Position numbers and translations under genes: made by a program | Shown: in pieces, positions 10,192 to 21,179 of the stretch | How the letters are laid out: each line of letters starts with the position of its first letter | How positions within the stretch are numbered: position 1 is the stretch's first letter | The notes under the pieces: model-generated | The model's database searches: none | The model's input: only the letters and a program-made list of their open reading frames with translations | What the model was told of the DNA's origin: nothing | NCBI RefSeq assembly: GCF_025370935.1 | Contig: NC_133494.1 | Coordinates: 18,583,669 to 18,647,668 of the forward strand | Length of the DNA stretch: 64,000 nt | Source of the DNA: Choristoneura fumiferana | Taxonomy: Eukaryota > Arthropoda > Insecta > Lepidoptera > Tortricidae | Direction: 5' to 3'

Positions 10192-10539
10192 GTGAATAAG
10201 TAAAAGTTATCCAAAGGGGGAAAGTTGGATCATTCGTGTTAATTAATTTATCCCAAATGGAAAATTAATTTCCATTTATAATTCGACCTGAATATCAAAG
10301 CATGTCTTTTTTTCAAGGATTATTGCTTAAAAATTTAAATGCTACCTAACCTCACTTTAAAACTTTTGCCAGAAATTAAAAGATTAAAATTGCCTTAGGA
10401 GAAAGTACAATTTTAGTAATGTAGAACTAAAGAAATAAAGTTGTCACTTATAATATCAAAAAAGCAGTCATTTAGTATGAAAAAAAAAACAGGTAGCTTA
10501 GTGTCCTAGGGCCGCTCAGGCAGAGGTTCGTAGATTTCT

Positions 10540-10700
10540 TTCAGTTTTTCTGAATTTGTGCAAAAATACATATGAAATTTACCATGAGCTTTCATTAGAA
10601 CTAATTACCTGCCTTCGACACACGTAAGAACTACGACTCATGCTCTCTCATTGCGAGAGGAGACATGTGCCCTGCAGTGGAAAGTATATAGGCTGAGATG
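10540..10700 (+). mobile_element. SINE family C fragment
   Basis: Degenerate 3' half with ATTTACCATGAGCTTTC, GAGAGGAGACATGTGCCCTG and TATATAGGCTGAGATGA. These align to the body and tail of the copies at 56354-56665 and 57735-58075. Confidence 0.55.
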
Positions 10701-10796
10701 AATTTAGTATGATACGATCTTATGGACAAACCTATGAAGAGATATAATATTCTTTTGGCACTTTCACAAAAAGACAAAGATATTAAGAGTAGTAAT

Positions 10797-11228
10797 AAAA
10801 CCGGCCAAGTGCGAGTCGTACTCGCGCACGAAGGGTTCCGAGATAATGATCTATAACTACAACATTAGACATTAGGACAAAAAGGGCAAAATAAAAAATT
10901 ATTTTATTTAATTTAATTATTTATTTTAGTGATTTTTAACTAAAGATTCTGTGAATACAATACAATACAATACAAAGACTCTTTATTGTACACCAGAAAT
11001 AGTAAGCGATACAGAAAACAGATACCTACACAAAGAAAAATTACAAGGTAAGCAAAAGGCGGCCTTATCGCTTAAGAGCGATCTCTTCCAGGCAACTTAT
11101 AATATTTTAAGCGTCTACTTGTTGTTATAGCGACCACAATAATACATAATCTCTGAAAATTTCAAGTGTCTAACTATTAAGACTCAAGAGATACTCCGTT
11201 GGCACCCTTTGGGTACGGAACCCTAAAA
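10797..11228 (+). mobile_element. Family T element with nested LINE 3' end
   Basis: Outer ends AACCGGCCAAGTGCGAGTCG and TACGGAACCCTAAAAAG. At 10953-11105 it is split by an inverted LINE 3' end (CAATACAATACAATACAAAG, then TCTTTATTGTACA and CGCTTAAGAGCGATCTCTTC). Confidence 0.65.
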
Positions 11229-12305
11229 AGGATAGTATGAGAACAAAAAAGAATTCTCAGAGCAATTTAATAGTGTCAATGTCAGGCAAAATGCCACGGA
11301 ATTATGAGAATCGGTGAAATAATCGACCCTCCGGCGGGCACGATTGGGTAATAAATCACCCTCCCTTTACGGCAAGTGTGGTTATCCATGTCAGGAAATC
11401 GTCGGTTTTATTACGAAATTCTACATAGTTGAGACACATTTGAGAAACGTGGTAAAACCCTTAGCTTTTAAAGCCCCAAATGACGATTCAGCCACAGAAC
11501 AGAACAAAGGGTGACCCATCAATTCATTGAATGATTCAGTCAGGCGTTGCGTTGCGGAGTTCCAAACAATGCAAAAGTGAATTCATACTAATATTATAAA
11601 TACAAGTCACTATGACAGGTTAAAAAATGCCATTAACATTCCGCTCTCTGTACATTAGTATAAAAATGTAATAATAATATATATAACACCGTATAGCAAT
11701 TACATTTACGATTTGTTGTATAACATTTTAAAAGTTAGATAATATTATTATTGTTTATAAATTTATTATTGTTACAATTTGTTACAAAATATTAAAAAAC
11801 AAAGTTGTTTTGTAACGTTCTAGAACATATAACAGCCAATGCGGGAGCACCATAAGGGACACATTTTTGCCGACTAAGGTACGAAACATTAAAAATATTC
11901 TGAAGATAGACTTTCTTGATTGACCGATCAACTAAAACTGCATGTGAAATAAATGAATTACTATGTGTCACAATCATTCGGCAGTGACATAGTTTCATCT
12001 CAAATTTCCAGTTGCAAAAGATAAGGATATCGATAAAATTACGACACTCTATCTGAAACGAGAGTAGGAAATATCATGACACCTGGTATTTGATAACGAA
12101 TCGTTTGATAACATATTATTATATGCGGTTCAATTTATCACCAACTTCGACAATTTCACCCTTATGACATCACGATAACAAACAATATTCTGTATCATCT
12201 TTAGAATACAAATGATAAACCTATCTTGGTATATCCAGTCATCTAGTAGGAATTTCAGTATTGTCTTGGAGTTGATTGAAGTAAAAGGGTGTTTAATACT
12301 ATAAT
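11229..12305. other. Spacer upstream of the MBF2-like gene; no other gene seen
   Basis: AT-rich. A piece near 11521-11565 resembles the end of the FB1 foldback (CAGGCGTTGCGTTGCGGAG). No promoter element could be assigned with confidence. Confidence 0.35.
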
Positions 12306-14709
12306 ATGTTGTTTAATTTATTTTTAGTGTTGCTAGCTGTAGGTTCAGTGACCTCGGTGCCACAGGCGTATGAGGTCAAAAAGTTCAAAGTTGGGATCGA
12401 ATATGACCGTAAGTAAAATTAGTCGTATTTGTGCTCTTGTATAGGTGCATCTATGTAGACACGCGGTAGCGGTCAAGCCAAGTTCAAGCTAACAGAACTG
12501 GAGACCAGCACCGTGTGTAGTTTTACCCGAACCATTTGGAGCCAATTTTGACCCTCTCATAACTTAAAATCAGATCTATTGGGGTAATTCCAAAAATAAG
12601 GATAAGGCAGGATAAAGTTTTTTGTAAAAAAAATGGGCCAGTTTTACCAACTGAGTATGAAAAATATTTTTAAAATATTACAATTGGGCATGTTTGTAAA
12701 GGGCACCGCAAAATTTATATAAATATAGAAATTGTGGCGTGTTGAAGTTTTGGAGATACAGGTTAAAGTTGCATTGCGCAGGTTAGTAGAGAAGACATTA
12801 CAAGTTAAAGTTAAATTTTACAGATTATGTACAAAAGAGTAATATCAAGAGGCGAAGGGGTTGAATTATGATTTGACACCGAAACGAATTCCTTATGGAA
12901 CCGTAATCAGTAGGTACCTATAACACATAAAACCCAAAGTTGAAAAAAAATCACTTTGGCCCTTATACATAGGACCCATTGATAATGTTTCTGTAACCTT
13001 CTACCTGTAACTTTCAATGAAATGAGCAAAAACCCATACATAGGGCGATCCTCTTCATAGTAAAAAATCATCAGATTGCCAAGATATATTAAATTAAACA
13101 TTTCTGCCCATGGTCCTCGCTTAAAATAAATAAATGAAATAAATTACTTACTTATTTCGGCCCATACCGTCCATATAGTTCGTTATTCTGTCCGTTAATT
13201 AATCAGGAGAGAGGCTCTGTTAACACTGGATATTCAATAGATACCTTCAACGTACGGAACTCTCGGCGCGAATCCGGCTCGCACTTGGCCGGTTTTTAAA
13301 TAACATTTTCATTGGTTACAGATTCTCTGCCGATGAATGGAGGTTCAGATCGGTATCGTCACAGGAACAACTATGACCCATTCTTCGTCACCGTCACTGC
13401 TAGAGCTAAGGTTGGTCATCATCTCAACGTATACAGTGGCTCATTTAGATCGGTCAGTATGGGAAAGTCTGAAACTATAAAACATACTTAGGGACCATGT
13501 CATAAATTTTAGTAACAAGATAACTGCATTCATACATTTAAAACAACACTTGTACTCAGTTCGGGAATCGAACCCGGTCGTTTTGAAAAAGAAAACGTAA
13601 ATTATTTTCTATTTGGATATCGGTAGTGTAGGTCATATCAGGAGAAATAAATGTTGCTATGAAACACGGTATCTAGAATAAATAAAATGCATTTTATTTC
13701 ATATTCTTTAATAATGTAAGTTTTATTTCTCAAAACGTCCTTCCCGTCTTTATCCACCCACCGGTTTAGATTTTAGAGGGGGGGGGGCGCTCGATTTTAA
13801 TGAAAATTTTCACTTTTTTGTTGAATATTTTGCAAACACATCACTGAATCGAAAAATCGTTTTATCAACTCCTTGGTTTTAAAAGACCTATCCAACGATA
13901 CCACATACTACAAGGTTGGACGATGAAAAAAAACACCCCCGCTTTACGTCTATGTGAGATATAATCTAAAAATGTTTTTTTTTTATTGTACTATTTTGTC
14001 GGCGTAGTTTACATATATATTCGTGCAAAATTACAGCTTTCTAGCATTGGTAGTCCCTGAGCAAAGCCGCGAACGGACAGACAGACAGACAGTCATGGTG
14101 AAACTATAAGGGTTCCGTTTTTGCCATTTTGGCTACGGAGCCCTAAAAACTCGGAGGTTACGAGCACGGGTTCGAAACCATTGACTCTTTATTTGAGAGA
14201 CCACAGTTCAATCACGAAACGCTTGTAAAGCTTAGGTTTTAGTTTTCTAGATTCATTGTATTGAAAGGAGCGTTAATGAGTCAGGCAATTTTGAATTTTC
14301 TTTTATTTAGGCATTAACATTCGATTCCAATCAAACCAAACCTAACCTAATCCATTTTTCAGTAGCCTATTGTAAAAAATCGAAATGTTTTCAGTATCAA
14401 GTGAAACAAAAGTTTTATCAACCGATCATTCGATCAAACGTAACATTCGATCAAAAAAATATTCGACAAAATATTTTTCAACTTTGTTTTCAGGACAACT
14501 TCGTTATCTCATACATAGAAGTAACGGCCACCGTCGACGCTTCGGGAGAGGTGGACTTCTGCATCAGGCAAGGCCAGACCGGTTCCCGGAGCATGGTCTT
14601 CAGCCTGGTCTCCAACCACTCCGACTTCCTGGCGTACTCGTACCTGGCCTATGGGATACGAGAGGAGGAGTACAAAAAGGTGACAGCGGTGTCGTATGGC
14701 GGGTGCTAG
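12306..14709 (+). CDS. Secreted 135-aa protein, three exons; tentatively MBF2-like
   Basis: Exons 12306-12408, 13322-13410 and 14494-14709 join in frame with GT-AG introns (phase 1, then phase 0) and total 408 nt with a TAG stop. Exon 1 starts with a clear signal peptide (MLFNLFLVLLAVGSVTS). The mature protein is short, with only two cysteines (one near the middle of exon 3 and one as the last residue). The exon 3 pattern of strands, ISYIEVTATVD, a QGQTGS turn, SMVFSLVSN and AYSYLAYG, resembles the insect MBF2 family, whose members are small secreted proteins abundant in Lepidoptera. That assignment rests on pattern only. Both introns are partly filled by repeats: a half foldback at 13437-13740 and a family T element at 13741-14150. 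No canonical poly(A) signal follows closely; a family T element begins 35 bp after the stop. Confidence in the exon structure is higher than in the family. Confidence 0.75.
13437..13740 (+). mobile_element. Half copy of foldback family FB2
   Basis: Carries AGATCGGTCAGTATGGGAAA, GTCTGAAACTAT and GGGAATCGAACCCGGTCG, as in the left arm of the complete element at 60526-61200. The right arm is missing. It begins some 27 bp after exon 2 of the MBF2-like gene. Confidence 0.6.
13741..14150 (+). mobile_element. Family T element, right part, intronic
   Basis: Carries CCACCCACCGGTTTAGATTT, a G-run, TCCCTGAGCAAAGCCGC, a CAGACAGACAGACAG run and GGGTTCCGTTTTTGCCATTT, ending near CCCTAAAAA. Confidence 0.65.
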
Positions 14710-14743
14710 GTTAGTGCCTAGGACGCAATCTGATACTTAGTAA

Positions 14744-15298
14744 AAAACCGGCCAAGAGCGTGTCGGACACGCCTGAAATGGGGTTCCGTATAGCCATTTA
14801 AAAAAAAATAGTAAAATTTTTCTGAGGATTTCGTATGTTGTACGGAATATTCCAAGTTTAGGCATATTTTATACCTTAGGCTGCTATTTACTCTTAAACT
14901 AGTAATAATTCTCAAGAAAACTTAACCGTTATAGTTTTCCTTGTAAGTTTGATATGCTTAACATCCTGAGTTTTTACAAATTTTTCCACCCACCGGTTTA
15001 GATTTTAGAGGGGGGGGCGGACGCTCGATTTTAATGAAAATTTGAACTTTAATAGCAACCCCCTAACGGATTTAAAAGACCTATCCAACGATTCCCCACA
15101 CTACAATGTTGGATGAGAAAAAAAAATTACCCCCACTACGTCTATGGGAGGTACTCAAAAAAAATGTTTTAATTTTATTGTGCCATTTTGCTTTCTAGCA
15201 TTGATAGTCCCTGAGCAACGGACAGACAGACAGACAGATAGACATGGCGAAACTATAAGCGTTCCGTTTTTGCCATTTTGGCTACGGAATCCTAAAAA
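14744..15298 (+). mobile_element. Family T element, near-complete
   Basis: Starts AAAACCGGCCAAGAGCGTGT and ends ATTTTGGCTACGGAATCCTA. It is the fullest plus-strand copy in the window and lies directly downstream of the MBF2-like gene. Confidence 0.7.
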
Positions 15299-16211
15299 TT
15301 AGAGTATCTCTGTTAGTAAAAAGCGCTTGCTTCGCTCCAGGTTGGTAGATGTACTTCAAGAGACTGGCATTTGGCATCATATAGCGTTTCAAATACTCAA
15401 ATAACGTTTAGGGGATTTGTTTTCCACCGTTTTGGTAGCTATGTAAAAATAAATAGATTATTAAAAACTAAAAACAAGTGAACAAAAGCAACGACGTAGT
15501 GTCCTTTGGCCCTTAAGTAAGGCAACTATCCCCCTCCCCCGCCCCCCCAAAGTACATAGTCAAATTCGTCTTAAAGAATGTATTAGCCGAACAACAGCAA
15601 AATCCAGAATACCTAATTGCCCTCTGATGGACAGAGCTACAATATTATATAAAAAAAAAAACTAACAAATTTTACATTACTCGAGCGTCACCGTATGTTG
15701 TTCCAGCTCACTTACCGGATCAAAAGAACAAAATTGTGGTTAGCGCCATCTATGATAAACTGTTCGCAATACAACGGCTTCATTCTGAAAGATCCGACGA
15801 GCTAAGCGGAGAGTTAGTTTCACGCGTTGCTTTGTTGGTTTTTAGCTTTCTTGATAGATGGCGTTATTAACACGTTTTACAGTTTTTAAACAGTTGAAGT
15901 TTATTTTACTTACCCAGCGCCGTAAAGAAAAGAGCGCATAGATAACATCGTCAAGATTGAAAAAAAGAAATTGACTAAGCGACCTTTTTGTAATTTTGAG
16001 ATATACTTATCTCAAACGACAGAAAAAATTATACTAATTCCGAAGTATTCCGAACATGTATAATAACTTACTATCTTAAAAAAATGACGATTAGTTAATT
16101 TCTCCTTTCAACCGTCGACATGTTAAACGTGGTTTAAGTTTGGCAGTTAGGTATAATAATATACATTTTATCACTAATCGAGTTTTTTTTTTTTAGCAAG
16201 TTTAATGGTCA
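15299..16211. other. No gene seen
   Basis: AT-rich spacer with a C-run near 15530-15548. No open frame, RNA gene or bounded repeat could be supported. Confidence 0.35.
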
Positions 16212-16555
16212 TCCTACTAATATTATAAATACAAAATTTGTAAGTACCTATGTGTGTATGTATGGCACTCCTTCACGCTAAGACGACTGAATGGATTTGA
16301 ATGAAATTTAGAAACGGAAAGCTGAATGTCCGGAATAAAGCATAGGTTACCTAATTATCCCACTATTCCCACGGGATCGGGATAAAATCTTAAAATCTCA
16401 ACCGCTAAAATTAGAGACTTGATATTTGGCACGTATTTTTAATGCAACGTTAATAAAATCCACGACGTTATTTTTCGAAATTTTGTAAAATCCCGGTATT
16501 TCATTTTAGCTCCTGGATCTCAATGTTTTACGCATGCAAAACCGCATGTGAACAT
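16212..16555 (+). mobile_element. Helitron-like repeat, degenerate 3' end
   Basis: Starts TCCTACTAATATTATAAATA and carries the ACGCTAAGACGACTGAATGG core and the AATAAAGCATAGG..CACGGGATCGGGATAAAAT block. The expected CTAGT end is not clear. Confidence 0.6.
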
Positions 16556-16640
16556 AGGTTCACTTACATTCAATATAATAGAAATTATATAAGAAAATTA
16601 CAACATTGTGATTTTTTTAACCTTATATTTTTTGTTGCAG

Positions 16641-16745
16641 ATGTTGAACATCATAACGCTGCCAGTTAACAGCGAAAACAGTTTACGGTTTAACATATTC
16701 ACATACATATTATTACTTTTCTTCACTTATATCATAATGAGCTAA
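16641..16745 (+). CDS. Possible terminal exon with hydrophobic C-terminus (weak)
   Basis: A good acceptor (TTTTTTGTTGCAG) precedes 35 open codons ending in TAA. AATAAA follows at 16782-16787, a normal poly(A) distance. The peptide ends in a strongly hydrophobic segment (FTYILLLFFTYIIMS). It is phase-compatible with exon 2 of the MBF2-like gene as an alternative last exon, but nothing else supports that. It could be chance. Confidence 0.2.
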   Translation: MLNIITLPVNSENSLRFNIFTYILLLFFTYIIMS

Positions 16746-17094
16746 TGTTTTTTTGGTATTGCACTTATTTATTTTTAAGAAAATAAAAGATGTAATCCAG
16801 AACAAGAATCTTTAATTCTGAAAAAATCCTCATTCTACTTAATACCCACAATCCACTACAAGCGGAGCGGAGATTCCGTACGGAGTCTGTTACTCGTAAT
16901 GACGAACTGCATAAACGTACTTCCACTGAACAAGAACTCATAAACTTGTTATTCCGGTCCACTCAATCCATTACCTCCGTCTCCGCTCATTAATCCTCTT
17001 TTAATGGAATCCATAATTATAACATAACAATTTTGTGATAATCTTTCTTAAACACTTATTTCTCTAACAATAATTCATTTTTGTTTATACAGTA

Positions 17095-17293
17095 TACAGG
17101 ATGCCTCGACTGACCACTGAGCTTTTAAGTGCAAGGTACATTCTAGCCGCATAACTGAGCAACTTTTACTTTGACCTTTGACTTTAATTATTTTTTTATT
17201 ATTTTTTTAAATCTTACAAAATAAAAGTAGCTCAGTTGTGCGAGTAGAATTGAATATATGCATTTAAAGCCATTTGGTCAGAAGCATCCTGTA
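17095..17293. mobile_element. MITE, about 200 bp, TIR TACAGGATGC
   Basis: TACAGGATGC at the left and GCATCCTGTA at the right. The arms continue as imperfect inverted repeats (CAACTTTTACTTTG against AAAAGTAGCTCAGTTG). TA flanks suggest Tc1/mariner-like or similar ends. It ends 60 bp from the stop of the TIL gene. Confidence 0.6.
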
Positions 17294-17353
17294 TTTTAAA
17301 TTGTACGGATTGAAACGAAAGAGTATTTATTTAAAAGCTAATTCTAATGAGTT

Positions 17354-19144
17354 CTATTTAATCTCTTTCGCATTAGACAAATTTAAAATTTTATTAATGA
17401 CATCCATGTACTGAGTTAGCAACCCTGGATCAGTTCCATTACCCACACTAGGGCACTTGTCCACACTCACACACTCGCCGTCACTGTTGCGCAACAGGCC
17501 GGGAGCGCACACGCATCCACCCGTGCAGATTTTGGCGCAGAACGGGCTAGGGTTGTCACAAGACGGCTCGCACGAAGCCAGGCAAATATCGTAGACTTCG
17601 TTTTTGTTGAGACATTGTTCTGAAATATAAATTTAATGTAGATTATGTAACAGAAGCTTCTTTTAAAGTAGACATTTAGTAAAAAGTCGCGGTGGCGTGA
17701 TGGGAATATTACAGATTCATATGAAAAATCTTGTGTCTACATTTTCTCTTGCTCTTCTGGGGGGCAACTACGAAATTCTGCAATCGAAGTTCGTATCGTA
17801 TCGTCCTTTTCACTCTTGTATTAAATAACATAAGCGTCAGTGGGACGGCACGATACGAACTTTGAATTTTGCACTTCGTAGTGTACGGCGGTTAAATGAA
17901 ATTCTGGTTAGAAGCGAGTGATTACCCTCTTCGTTTCTAACCACTTTCTTCACCAAAACCCATGCACTCACCAGCAGGACACTGATCCAAGGTAACACAC
18001 TTCTTAGTCTTCTCGTCCCTGACAAACCCAGCCTTGCAGAAGCACCCCATACTGCAGGCCAGCCCACAGGCCGTGGGTTCAGGATCAGCGCAAGTTCTGG
18101 CGCAGGCTGTTCCACAGGATAAGAATTCTTCGTTCTCCGTGCAGATTGGGTTCGTTTCTGGAGAACAGGTTTTAGTCATGTGACATACTGACCGACTATT
18201 TTACAAGCTTTTATTTACCGTTCGCGTTGTCTGTCTGTCTGTATCAAATCTTGCAAGTTAAATTCGACCAACTTCCAGTAGTTGGATTAGCTTGAAATTT
18301 GTTAGATATACATATTATGTAAATTGCATGACAATACAGTAATCTGGTAGTGACATCCTGTGCATCGATTTGAAATTTGGTAAGTATGCAAATGTAGTTT
18401 GGGTGACAAATACAAGTACAGTCAACAAAAAGTAATTAGCGAAAAAAAGCTTGTATTAAAAATGAAATTTTTACCAAAAACTTATTTTTATGTCAACTGA
18501 AGGGTTAAGTTTTCGCCAGAAATATTTATCCTAATGGTTTCTTAAGTGTTTCATAGGGCAAAAATTTTTATTTCAGGATTATTATAAAACTAACCTAACC
18601 TATCTATAGGGTTGTAAGGAGAGTCCTGAAATATATCCTGAATAGTTTACAGTTTCAGAAAATAAATCGTACATGAAACACTTGGAAAATCAATGACTGA
18701 ATCTGCTTTTCAAATAGCAGAAATAATTGCAACTGCAACAAAGACTGAAACCATAAATTTTTCGAAAAACATGTATAAATACAATGGTACATATGTATGG
18801 ATGACATTCGTGACAGAAGTTGTGAAGTGAAATTATAGGAAAAGAAGGGATGCAACATCAGTGAGCTCCGTCGGACCACTCATGAATTGTATAAATGACA
18901 TCTTCCTGAAGAGAAATCGTTCTCATTGTGTGTCAACCCCTCACAAAACCAAATCAACACGTAGGTATACCTCCAATACACTCATCAGCGTTGACACAAA
19001 CTCCAGTGTCATTCCTCAGGAACCCGGACTTGCAGAAGCAGCCTTCCACGCAATCCTGGGAGCAGGAGACAGGCCCAGGGTCAGAGCAGTTGAAGGGGCA
19101 AGCAGAGCCGCAGAGAAGGTACTCCTCGTTCGGGGGGCATTCGT
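17354..19144 (-). CDS. Secreted inhibitor with three TIL domains (body exons)
   Basis: Three minus-strand exons, 18971-19144, 18157-17972 and 17619-17354, each encode one ten-cysteine TIL domain. All internal junctions are phase 1 with GT-AG introns, the usual module exchange phase. Spacing is regular: C1-x8-C2-x3-C3-x3-C4, then C5-xxx-C6, GC-x-C, and a final C-x5-C. In TIL inhibitors the reactive bond lies between C5 and C6, so the predicted P1 residues are Gln (domain 1, C-SQD-C), Leu (domain 2, C-GLA-C) and Lys (domain 3, C-AKI-C). This suggests mixed specificity: elastase/chymotrypsin-like for domain 2, trypsin-like for domain 3. The C-terminal tail after domain 3 is about 30 residues with an NGT glycosylation site; stop TAG at 17356-17354 and AATAAA at 17331-17326. 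The first exon here starts in phase 1, so an upstream signal-peptide exon is required; 27072-27150 fits. The three exons are solid and the link to the distant first exon is inferred. Confidence 0.85.
18221..18490 (-). mobile_element. Interspersed repeat (family P) in intron of the TIL gene
   Basis: The reverse complement carries AAGTTTTTGGTAAAAATTTC, a TTGTTGACTGTACTTGTATT block and TTTCAAGCTAATCCAACTAC. These match the repeat at 31497-31960, 47547-48010 and 61535-61800. Confidence 0.55.
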
Positions 19145-19367
19145 CTGTGGGGACAGTTTAAGAGATTTAATAAAGCAATTGGACGTATCTATACTGATAC
19201 TAAACCGCATAAATGTCCACGTGAGCAGTCTCGAATTAGAAGAAGAAAAAGAAGAAGAAGAAAGATTTTTATTCGGGTACATAATGAATAAAACAACAGT
19301 AAAAATAACAACCATAAATTATGCTAACCTCCTAATGAATAATTAATTAATTAATGCGAAAGTATGT

Positions 19368-19648
19368 TATGTTTTGCAGGTGGTAGGACCTTGTGGAAGG
19401 TCCGCCCGGATTGCTACCACCATCTTGCTCGCTAACCCTGCCGTGAAGCAGCAGTGCTTGCACTGTTGTGTTTCGGCGTGGAGAGTAAGACAGCCGGTGA
19501 ATTACTGGCACTTGAGGTATCCCATCTTAGGCCTCTAGGTTGGCAACGCATCTGCAATCACCCTGGTATTGCAGGTGTCTATGGGCGGTGGTGATCTCTT
19601 ACCATCAGGAGACCCACTTGCTCGTTTGCCATCAAGTCGAATAAATAA
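19368..19648 (+). mobile_element. Jockey-related SINE-like repeat (family J), full-length
   Basis: Starts TTTTGCAGGTGGTAGGACCT, with CGTGAAGCAGCAGTGCTTGC in the middle, and shares its last 150 bp with Jockey LINE 3' ends (GGTTGGCAACGCATCTGC). Ends CGAATAAATAAAAA. Confidence 0.7.
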
Positions 19649-19699
19649 AAATGTGCGTATGTTTGTTACTCTTTCACTCTAAAACAGCTGGACAAATTA

Positions 19700-19985
19700 C
19701 GTCCAACAACTAGATAGACGGATGACCAGAGGCCATATTGTCGTGATGCTTGCTATCGCATTCATTATTTCTTTCTCTCTAACGGCGTAAGATGACAGAA
19801 AGAGATGGTAAAAGCGATGGCAAGAGCCAGCGCGTTAGACAATAAAGCGTTGGTAAAGGCCGTGGGCTCACGGTAGATGTATCTACCAACTGAAGTAATT
19901 GAAAGTCTATGAGGGAGGCCTTGTCCAAAAATGGACGTCTTACGGCTGATAATAATATGATGATGATGATTATGAAGATTAATCA
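19700..19985 (+). mobile_element. LINE 3' end with (GAT)n tail
   Basis: Carries TAGACGGATGACCAGAGGCC, GTGGGCTCACGGTAGATG and GAGGGAGGCCTTGTCC, ending in GATGATGATGATTATGAAG. A 3' fragment only. Confidence 0.55.
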
Positions 19986-20297
19986 TCATCATCATCATCA
20001 TCCCAGCCTATATACGTCCCACTGCTGGGCACAGGCCTCCTCTCAGAACAAGAGGGCTTGGGCCATAGTTCCCACGCGGGCCCAGTGCGGATTGGGAACT
20101 TCACACGCACCATTGAATTTCTTCGCAGGTTTGTGCAGGTTTCCTCACGATGTTTTCCTTCACCGCAAAGCTCGTGGTAAATTTCAAATGTAATTCCGCA
20201 CATGAATTTCGAAAAACTCAGAGGTGCGAGCCGGGGTTTGAACCCACGACCCTCTGTTTGAGAGGCGATAGGTCAAACCACTAGGCCACCACGGCTT
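19981..20297 (-). mobile_element. SINE family C, full-length, minus strand
   Basis: The reverse complement begins GCCGTGGTGGCCTAGTGG (box A) and GGGTTCAAACCCCGGCTCGC (box B). It runs through ACATCGTGAGGAAACCTGCA and ends AGTGGGACGTATATAGGCTG plus (GAT)n. The head is tRNA-derived. Confidence 0.8.
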
Positions 20298-21179
20298 TTA
20301 CGGCATGAAGATTAATAGTAATTATTAAATATAAACTCCTCTTCAATGTAATAAAAAGTCTTAAAGGCCTTTACAAAAATACAATAAAATACAACTACAG
20401 AAGTGTAGGTATTCAGTTGCTCAAGGAAATGGCATTTTTATAACCTCGTATAAAATTCTATTACTGCAAAATTCTCTAGCGATCCGGAAACGGAAATTTA
20501 CAAGCAAAAAACAGAACTCGCATTTACTCAGTTGGCTGGCCAAGCGTGACGCTCTTTCATTACCTAACTCTTAAACTGTGACTTAATCAATATTTTTTAA
20601 GATTCAATTAACTTAAGCGCAGACTAGTTAATTAAAGTGATCGAATCTACAATAATGAATACAAGTAAATTTGGAAAAAGTTGTTACAATGTATTACTAT
20701 GTAAGTATAGACAGTCAGGATAGGACAGAATTAAATTATGATTAATTAGAGCAAATAATAGGTGCTATAATACCAAACCATGGTACCAGTCTTTAATAAA
20801 CTTTGCATGTCAATGACCGATATTGATTATTTAACATGTATGTAATCCATCATTATGAGTTAGGATTGATTTCCTTTAGTTTCGATTTCCTCTATAATAA
20901 GCATTTTCAATTCCATCTAGAGCAAACTTATACCCAACGACCACCCAATCTAAAAAAATTTGGTAATGAGAAGGTCAACCGCTGTTCCTTCTTGAAACAC
21001 AAATACATACGCACACGTTGATCCAAGTGGTTGTAGTATGGATGTTATCTACTTTGCTAGTATTGCACGACCCAAAAAGACAAAACAACAACTATAAGCA
21101 AAGAGAAAAAAAGCCGTGGCCGTCTAGTTTCATAACAAAAAACATTGACTGCGGACGTGAACTTAACCTCAAATATTCA
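20298..21179. other. Spacer upstream of the single-TIL gene
   Basis: No gene seen. A TATAAG word at 21093-21098, about 85 bp before the ATG at 21180, could be its TATA box. That is not certain. Confidence 0.35.

Noticed and set aside
19979..20203. Open frame rich in D/H runs
   Set aside because: It is the (GAT)n tail and body of SINE C.
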